A stretch of 64,000 nt of DNA from Micropterix aruncella. Taxonomy: Eukaryota; Arthropoda; Insecta; Lepidoptera; Micropterigidae. Shown piece after piece: positions 54,298 to 64,000 of this stretch (within the stretch, counting starts at the first letter, position 1; the number at the start of each line of letters is the position of its first letter). The translations under genes and the position numbers were made by a program. A model generated the notes under the pieces. That model made no database searches and had not been told where the DNA came from. It was given only the letters and a program-made list of their open reading frames with translations. The stretch covers positions 43,640,915 through 43,704,914 of the forward strand of contig OX155980.1 in the NCBI GenBank assembly GCA_944548615.1. Direction: 5' to 3'.

Positions 54298-56400
54298 AAC
54301 AAATTGGATGAGTATATAAGGTACGTACACAATAAAGGCCAATTCAAAAAACGATGTCACAGGTGACTTGAGGTGACTCATGAATGAAGGTCGGCATGTC
54401 AGCCACCAAATTTTTGACCCTATTATGTAGATTTATTTAATTTATTATTATTGTATTTTTTTATCGCTGTTGGTAGGTCTTTATTATTTATATCCATGTT
54501 TAATTCGATTACATTCAAAATTATACTATAACTAGTAATATGCACATTTTATTTATAATTGACTATTTCCATTTGATAATCCTCTGACCATTTCAATTTG
54601 ATTTTTTCACTATTTATTATAATTCCTTTTTCCATCCATAATTATTTCAATTTGATTATTTTACTATTCATTCCCATTCCTTTATTATTTACCTTTTTCG
54701 TGTTATTGAAATTAATTTTATTGTGTTTTATGATAGGTATTTTACAAAATTTATTTGCAGACTGACAGACGCATTGACATATCAATGACCTAGTTTTTAG
54801 AGTAATGATTAATTTCTACATACATTGTTTATTGCCTTAAGTTAATTCTTAATATTATTAGATACTATTTTTTTCTCTTTTAGCATATGTAGTTTTGAAG
54901 TATGCACAAGACACTATTTTCTTGGTACGCTTGCCTTAGTACGGGCCTAGGCCTAGTTAGGCAGAGTTGATCTAAAGAAGGACTGCGCTGCGGTACTTTC
55001 TTTTTTGCTACTATTTACAACGGAGCCTTTAATGATAATATGTAATGTACTGTAGTTTAAAAAATGCGCATTTCTTTAAATAATTTAAAAATATATATAT
55101 ATATAAAGCATTTGTTGCAACGCATTCGTTGCAACGCAACGATTTGGAACGCATTCCCTTCAATCTTTGAACTGTGCGTTCCAACATAGCCACATCCGAT
55201 TTTTATTTCCCAAACGTACGTTTATTTATTAATTTATTTATTACAACATAAACACTATTTCGTTAATGATTATGCAATAAAATAATTAAACTTTATTAAT
55301 GGAAATACTTTTCAAACACAACGTGTATTATTACTAATTGGGACATACTAAATGGAAAAACATCGAAACAATTGTTAGTTCCGTCTGTCTTTGGTCTGAA
55401 TGACCACTAAGATCATCGGAACTAATGGATCGATACTGATAGCGTTTTTGAAGTATAACTTTAGTTATATCATATTTAATAAATAGGCTCTCGAAAATTA
55501 GAATTAATCCCGTGTGTCCCCGAGTTATAGAGAAAAAAACGATTTTTCTGAATGTTTTGAGGACTGAAGGACTGAAGGAACAAATGTTTTGAGGATTGAA
55601 GACCCACAAGAGCCGAATACTCGGCCCGTCGATTTCCGTAACGTTTGGCCAGCTTTTCCGATCTCGCCAGTATCTCCGACAGTATCAAAGCAACTGAAGA
55701 GGCAAATGTTACATCGCGGAAGAGCATACCTAATAAAGTATATAATAAAATTATTCTTATACCTTAAGAATATCAATGAAGTAATATAATTAATTATTTA
55801 TTCATTTATTATTTTCATATACAGGCTATTCGCAACTTCATGACGAACCTTCGGAGAGGTAACTCTCTATGCTAAACAACAAAATTGCTTTATTTTTTAT
55901 TATACTCAGGCGGTCATTTATCCAATATTTTTTAAATTAAAAAAAATGTTGTTAAAAAGGCGGTTTCCAAGGCCAAAATCAAAAAAAGCTGTAAATAGCT
56001 TTCAACTAAGTTTTTCGCGTACAATAATCTACTTTAAAAAAATATATAAAAATATATGTTTTTCCAGTAAAAAACCTATTTAATTTTACATACAAAGTTA
56101 CACGTTGACAAGTGTGTCAAGCAGTCCTAAACACCCAGTATAAAATATTTATGGAAGATGAGTATAAAAACTAGACATAAACAGTGTTATTAATAAACCC
56201 AGACTAATTCCTATTCCGCGCGTAATCCTCGGAATAAACGAAAGTGCCATTAATAAACCTGGAATAGCACTATTCCGTCGCTATTACTACTAGACTATCT
56301 CCTGTCAGTTTAGTCCGTGGTGTGAGGTGGAATAGTGCAGGAATAGCGGTGAACAGTTGCGTGTTTTGCGACATACCAGCGATTTGTTCAGGTTTTGCGT
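54298..56400. other. No supported gene
   Basis: AT-rich. 55110-55150 has GTTGCAACGCA repeats. 55530-55600 has GGACTGAAGGA repeats. 56195-56290 has repeated TATTCC/GGAATA words that could be part of a DNA-transposon end. Confidence 0.35.
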
Positions 56401-56765
56401 TCGTTATTCGTGATATTCCGTGAGAAAATGGATGAACTGAATTATTTTCGTACCGTCAACGTTTGAGCGTTTTTAGGCTGTGAAAGCCGAAATTTTACAA
56501 AAGGCGCTTCGCCCCATAATATGTCAAATTGCCGGATTAGGAATTTCGCAAAAAGTATCGTTTCTCGAAGGTGAGTATTGTAAAATTTGTGAATATGGTA
56601 CGTCCTGAGGTTCGAGGCGACAAAAAAGGTGGAAACGTGAAGCCCGAGCTGCAAGTCGCCGCGGCGGCAATCAGTTGGTTGTAATGAGGTTAGTTTCTCT
56701 GTAATTTGTTTCTTTCTATATATTGTTATACTTTATAGTAATATGTTATTGCGTTTTACTTTCAG

Positions 56766-56910
56766 AATCAAGCTTAATGCGCAGACCTAGGTTATCGACT
56801 GTACCCATCTTTACATCCCAAGAGTCGGCCGAGTAGCTGGACAAAACTATGTCAATCGAAATAACTATTTTTTGAACAACAAGGTTATGGTTGCCTTTAA
56901 TAATAAATAA
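56766..56910 (+). pseudogene. PIF/Harbinger transposase fragment
   Basis: After a CTTTCAG acceptor (56760-56765) and an in-frame stop, the frame from 56791 reads VIDCTHLYIPRVGRVAGQNY, then VNRNNYFLNN and a stop at 56908-56910. 'IDCTH..I' followed by 'FVNRKGY.S.N' is the first catalytic-Asp block of Harbinger transposases. An upstream ATG exon candidate at 56428 (MDELNYFRT) stops after 12 codons. The other catalytic blocks are absent. Confidence 0.65.
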
Positions 56911-57183
56911 AGAATTAATAAGTGCATAAATATTCTTTCATTTTACTTATTAGGACCAAGCAGCCGACGCATCAGAGGTATTGCGAATTGAGGTTATGTC
57001 GCAGTTCCAATGACAGCTGAGACCTGAGTCTAGCCAAGTTGACAACATAACGAACCGAATATGACAGTGTTACTATATGGAAAAAAATGTTTTCACTCTA
57101 TTCCGCCGACTAACTAGTCTAGTAATATAAAATCGAAGACTATCGCGGTTGTTTGACATTATAAAAAGGATAGAAAACGAATT

Positions 57184-57224
57184 TTCGGTGACGTTGCAGC
57201 CGCCGTTGTCTAGGGTAGACTGAA
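57184..57224 (-). repeat. Degraded Penelope-like terminal motif
   Basis: TTCGGTGACGTTGCAGCCGC followed by CGTTGTCTAGGGTAGACTG matches the sequence at 46591-46631 beside the Penelope-like fragment, in the same orientation. Confidence 0.6.
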
Positions 57225-57281
57225 GAGCTGACAGTCCGTTGTTTTGCGGGTAGCACCCGCAAAACAACGGACTGACAGCTC
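57225..57281. repeat. Near-perfect 27-bp hairpin, 3-nt loop
   Basis: GAGCTGACAGTCCGTTG... pairs with ...CAACGGACTGACAGCTC around a loop AGC, with one mismatch in 27. It lies where Penelope-like terminal sequence meets the TA-foldback family. Confidence 0.85.
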
Positions 57282-57284
57282 TAC

Positions 57285-58045
<761 letters not shown>

Positions 58046-58076
58046 GATCAATAAGCATTTCCCAATACAAGCTGGT

Positions 58077-59496
<1,420 letters not shown>

Positions 59497-59528
59497 TAAA
59501 CGGATTTCTTTACAAACCTTATCAAATA

Positions 59529-59947
<419 letters not shown>

Positions 59948-60291
59948 TTCTAGCCGTGTTCGGCCATAGCGACTGCATTGTAGATTTTAGTGACTTCTTT
60001 AGTCTTCTCAGAGTCCATTGTTCGGAAGCAGTCAAGTGCGCAGGCTATATTATAGTGCACAGGTGGGCGCGCGACCACGGGTGCACTCTCTCTTCCTCCC
60101 TCTTCTGAACCTGATGGAACGGAGACCGTTACGACCAGAGAAAAGTTTGGATGCAGATAAAATAAAATAAATTAATTAATGGCCAACACAGCAATGGCTG
60201 TCATTGTTAAATTTGTACTCAATATTGCAGAACTATTTTTTTCGGATTTAGTTCGTTTTTCCACACTGTCAATTTTGAAATTGGTATAGTA

Positions 60292-60470
<179 letters not shown>

Positions 60471-61165
60471 CGCCGCAGCCTTTGGACCACAAGATATATT
60501 AAATATTTGCGGAAAGCAAAACGTTTCATTGCTAACTCAGTAAGGATAGGAGCCCTTTCAAGGACGTTTCACGTTAAAATAATAATAATTACCACAGGGG
60601 TTTGGGCGCCTAATGCGACCCTGCCGTTGCTACAGTACGAGAGGGGATTGTGGGCAGAGAGACAAGGGTACCTCTTGACGCGAAGATGGGTGGACGTCGG
60701 CGCGGGCGCGGGTGCGGGCGGTCAGAATGGCCATGTGGCCGCTTTTTATTATTTCTTCGGATCAATAATAGTCTCCTCTCCTTGGAGTCCCGGTCCCGTC
60801 TTCTAACGCACCGGGAAGCGAAATTTAAACCATGACATCTGCCGAAGCCCTATGCCGAAGCCCGCCCGCTATACTTAGATCGTATTATCATTATATAGTG
60901 CCATCTCTAATAACTGGAAATCGGCGACCAATAATCTAATCCAACTAATCCTTGCCTCAAAAATCCTCATATTGTGATAATTCTTTCTGATCCAATAGGC
61001 AATATTATTCATCCACCTCAGTCTATTTCTGCCTCTGATAGTTCTTCCTATAATAAACTCACTTTAAATCTACCAAATGTAATAGTATTACATTCAGTCC
61101 AAAAAGAATAAGCATCAATTTCAAATACCACCTAAACGGAAATTATATCCTCAAAAAGCAATGCA
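60471..61165. other. No supported gene; GC-rich patch
   Basis: 60600-60740 is strongly GC-rich (GGGCGCGGGTGCGGGCGG near 60704). Overlapping frames there look like composition effects. Confidence 0.35.
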
Positions 61166-61170
61166 TTCGA

Positions 61171-61420
61171 GGTCTTAATGTACAACTGAATAAGAATCTG
61201 ACATTCGATATGCTTATTAATAGCATTGTTAGTAACGCTTCGAGAACTCTGGGTTTTGTGAACCGGATATCTAAACCATTCTCGAACATAGATATCTTCT
61301 AAACAATTTAAATTCTGTTATATTGGCAGTACTTTAGAGTTTGCAACTCAAATTTGTAATCCGTAATATGGCGCAATTATATAAAAATATCATAAAAATT
61401 ATAACCCGGTTTGAGCAGCA
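61171..61420 (+). pseudogene. Jockey-like RT fragment (thumb/C-terminal)
   Basis: Reads GLNVQLNKNLTFDMLINSIV and NASRTLGFVNRISKPFSN before a stop at about 61302. After a frame change, the words YFRVCNSNL and VIRNMAQLYKN follow, resembling the 'LVRSNLEF...W.P.Y..' block. Typical post-palm region of Jockey-type elements, broken. Confidence 0.6.
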
Positions 61421-61603
61421 AACGTGCTATTTTTTGCTTTTCGCTGGTAGAAAAAAGAAGAATCAGAAAAACCACCAGACCACAGTCACAGTACGTAACA
61501 TGTCCTGCGAGAAACCTTTTGGGAGTCGGGTGAATGGTGCCGGGTTACTGGACCATTGACCCGACTTGGATTCAAATAATGTATCCATATAGTGTATCAT
61601 AAA

Positions 61604-61990
61604 TTAATTAAACGAATAACGTTTTAGAGGGTTGTTAAAAGACATTGGTGTCGCTGAATTTACTATTTTGGTATATAATATTCGGTTAAAGACTGAGTTT
61701 CTCGCATAATTGCGTGTGTAAGCGTAAGAGAGGAGGAACCCTCGTGCGCAGGCTACCCGTTGGCGGATACGCGTTACAAGTGCAGGGGATTTGACGATAT
61801 TATTCAAGATCCTGTACAACGGTGCCATGTCCGCCACAGTGCGCCTGTCTCGCAGACTCAACAAGTTATAATTCACTAGTATCTTTTCACAAGACTCCAG
61901 TCCCAGGTGTTCATCATTACTAAGCCGTCTAACATTTTTTTTCTTCCAATTTTCTACGCATTCCTTTTTGAAAACATGTTCAACAAATCG
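61604..61990 (-). pseudogene. Jockey-like RT C-terminal fragment
   Basis: Minus strand. From about 61960, VRRLSNDEHLGLESCEKILV, then NYNLLSLRDRRTVADMAPLY, RILNNIVKSPALV and TRNYARNSVFNRI to a stop at 61604. 'L..RR...D...LYKILNN...SP.LL' is the C-terminal block of Jockey-type ORF2. Opposite orientation to the fragments on both sides. Confidence 0.65.
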
Positions 61991-62035
61991 TTAAATAGTT
62001 TGAATAAATGTTTTAAAACAATTATGTTGTTCATA

Positions 62036-62151
62036 TGACAAAAGTTTTGCTGGATTTTCATTATCTGTATGGAGTCGACAATACGCCGTATATATTTACG
62101 GCGTATTGTCGACTCTATACAGATGATGCAAATCCAGCAAAACTTCTGTCA
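62036..62151. repeat. ~55-bp-arm palindrome
   Basis: ATACGCCGTA-TATATT-TACGGCGTAT at the centre (62081-62106). The arms extend through GAGTCGACAATACGCC outward to GTTTTGCTGGATTT / AAATCCAGCAAAAC with few mismatches. Confidence 0.9.
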
Positions 62152-62199
62152 TTTGAATAATATAATCGTTATACGGATGTCGCATAGTTGCATCTGAAA

Positions 62200-62450
62200 T
62201 AGAATCGACATACTCAATAAACTGGATCGAATTCAAAATCTGTGCATCCGCTACATTTACAACCTGCGGAAAATTGACCCTGGGTCGGATATTTTGCTGA
62301 AATAGTTCAAGCTACGGCCTTCCTCTGACATCGACAGTAAACGGTACGAAATAATTGCTAAAACAAATGGCACACGAAAAACGCCAGTTTATCAATATAA
62401 CCAAACGAAGTAGGTTGATTTTATTTGGTCAGATGTGTAACCTCGGGCAA
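62200..62450 (+). pseudogene. Jockey-like RT C-terminal fragment
   Basis: The segment LDRIQNLCIRYIYNLRKIDP, followed by a stop and SYGLPLTSTV / FKLRPSSDID in shifted frames, matches the 'DRLQR.QN.CIRFI.N' block near the end of Jockey-type proteins. Only a short, broken fragment. Confidence 0.55.
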
Positions 62451-62451
62451 A

Positions 62452-64000
62452 AATAGTTTTTTTTTTCACTATATAATGGCTTATTAAATTAATTGGCATA
62501 ACTGCTTTAAGGTTCAGCAACGGATCAATGAATGCTCAAAAAGGGAGTGTAGAGGGAAATGGAAGAAACACAATCCTTGACTTTTGGACTTTGTTTGGAC
62601 TTGTTAGGAGGTAAACATACTAAAAGTCACCACTATTAGGTGGTGAGTGGGGGAAGGAGCAGGTGGAAGGACCCGCTTTTTCAATTGTTCGCTTATATCT
62701 CGGATGCTTCCAAGTGGTGAGTTTAAGTTACACAAAATTAAAGTTGATAAAATATACCACAAGATTGATTGTATTATTATTTTTGCTATATTGCATAGTT
62801 TCCAAGATATTCGCGCTCAAAATTCGCTAATTTTAAATATAACAAAATGTTGGGGACGTGTTTTGCCTTATTTAACAGCTACCTCTTCGGCCCTTCGTTC
62901 TACGAAAAAGTCGTGAAAAATGAAATCGTAGAAATTTAAACTTTAATCAAGAATACATAATATTTAGCTTTTTTCTCCTAAACTGTTAAAAAGTTAGAGC
63001 AATTTTAACTTTATCTGTAATTCCGCGATTTTGCAGAAAAATTAACATTCATAGTTTTCATTATTCTACTGCTCTCACTCTAGATTTAAGCTAACATATA
63101 CGTATTTATAAGTAGTATGTACTGTATGTATATAAGCAGAAAATATAAAATTGTTCATGTATGTTTACCTCCTAACACGTCCAAACAAAGTACCAAAGTC
63201 AAAAATTGTGTTCCATCCATTTTCGTCTAGAACTCCTCATTAACTGGAATATATAATGAACATCAAATATTGGAGAAGTGGCACCTATATTTTTCTTTAA
63301 CAAGATCGGAGAAACCGACCTTAATATCTTACTTATAGCACTTTTAAAAATCAGCAACGTCTTTATAAAAAACACTCAACTGTACATAGCATAGTCCGAT
63401 GCAGTAAACAAGGGGATAATATATTTGTAAGCCAAAGAGCATTAAAGATCGCGATGCCAGGGAAGAAGAAAAATATTCTGGTTCAAAATTTCAAGGAAAT
63501 GACATGGACAAACTACAAAGTTGTTTCTTTAACCAGCTTCGACGGTGGATATGGAAGGTTATGACGAATACCAACCTTTTGTAGAAGACGGGATTACAAT
63601 GACAAGGAGATGAAATTGATGTATGTAGGTAATATTAAAGAGTATCAAGAAGATATATCATTCAAATTATACATGTAGCTTTAAAGTAAGTCCTAACTAT
63701 TATTTAAGTATACGTGGAACACATACATTTATGGATGATGAACGTTTCGTAGTGAAGACGATCAGAGGGCCCTCGAGACATTTGGCATGCGATGTCGGAG
63801 GAATTGCGAATAGTCAACCCTTTTTAAGCGTCAGCCAGTTCAATGTCTGTCTGCATAAATCTACATTATTTCGACCTCCTTTGAACATCTACTCATGGGC
63901 GATGAAAGGGATTCGCTACCCTTTGCCCTCCTATGCCTACAACGAAGAACTACTCGACAAAATACATCCCTAAATATTCCAACATAAAAGAGTTAAATTA
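62452..64000. other. No supported gene
   Basis: AT-rich. GGACTTGTTAGGAGGTAAACATA near 62598 has an inverted partner TGTTTACCTCCTAACACGTCC near 63161, with surrounding words (ACTTTG.. / CAAAGT) also inverted, so a ~600-bp inverted-repeat element may lie at about 62560-63220. An 80-codon frame at 63731-63973 is unassigned. Confidence 0.4.

Noticed and set aside
60507..60835. GC-rich overlapping frames at 60.5-60.8 kb
   Set aside because: Gly/Arg/Ala-rich products of a GC-rich patch in two frames at once; no domain seen.

Overview
The window is eukaryotic, almost certainly from an insect and most likely a moth or butterfly. It is AT-rich, has no operon-like layout, carries GT..AG introns, and is packed with transposable elements typical of arthropods: piggyBac, P, mariner, PIF/Harbinger, Helitron, Penelope-like, RTE, Jockey-like and Gypsy families. 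The lepidopteran assignment is an inference, resting mainly on the RTE 3' end with its TGATGA tail and on the element mix. I find no convincing conserved host gene, tRNA or rRNA.

Layout. 0.5-2.3 kb: an intact piggyBac transposase whose last codons start a 143-bp tandem repeat. 3.1-7.3 kb: a 5'-truncated Gypsy element, interrupted by a TTAA-flanked MITE inside integrase and by a ~590-bp foldback element ('element A'), then a polypurine tract and probable LTR. 7.3-10 kb: TA microsatellites, a 686-bp TTAA MITE and a large inverted/tandem repeat. 10-15 kb: a non-LTR fragment carrying a 71-bp MITE, a possible 41-aa two-exon gene and an RTE remnant. 19-29 kb: a structurally intact Gypsy gag-pol element, a 5'-truncated non-LTR retrotransposon in its 3' LTR, and then a copy of the 1,215 bp that begin upstream of the Gypsy element, without its interior. 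31.4-34.7 kb: a 3.2-kb P-superfamily transposon with 34-bp terminal inverted repeats and an 8-bp target duplication. It keeps the THAP and coiled-coil exons but lacks the catalytic region. 36-38.6 kb: three tandem ~685-bp units, then a mariner remnant. 42-45 kb: a decayed Helitron-type gene with an OTU protease domain, split by an intron full of a 26-bp minisatellite. 46-51 kb: Penelope-like, MITE and pipsqueak-type HTH fragments. 54-64 kb: more RT fragments, a Harbinger fragment, kilobase TA arrays inside a foldback family, and several near-perfect palindromes.

These are not genes working together. The window is a record of nested insertions, and order can be read from the nesting. Element A lies inside both the P element and the old Gypsy element; the TTAA MITEs lie inside the old Gypsy integrase and a non-LTR fragment; the intact Gypsy element lies beside a Jockey-like fragment. 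The most informative loci are the P element, the 8,249-bp-offset duplication, and the Helitron-like OTU gene.
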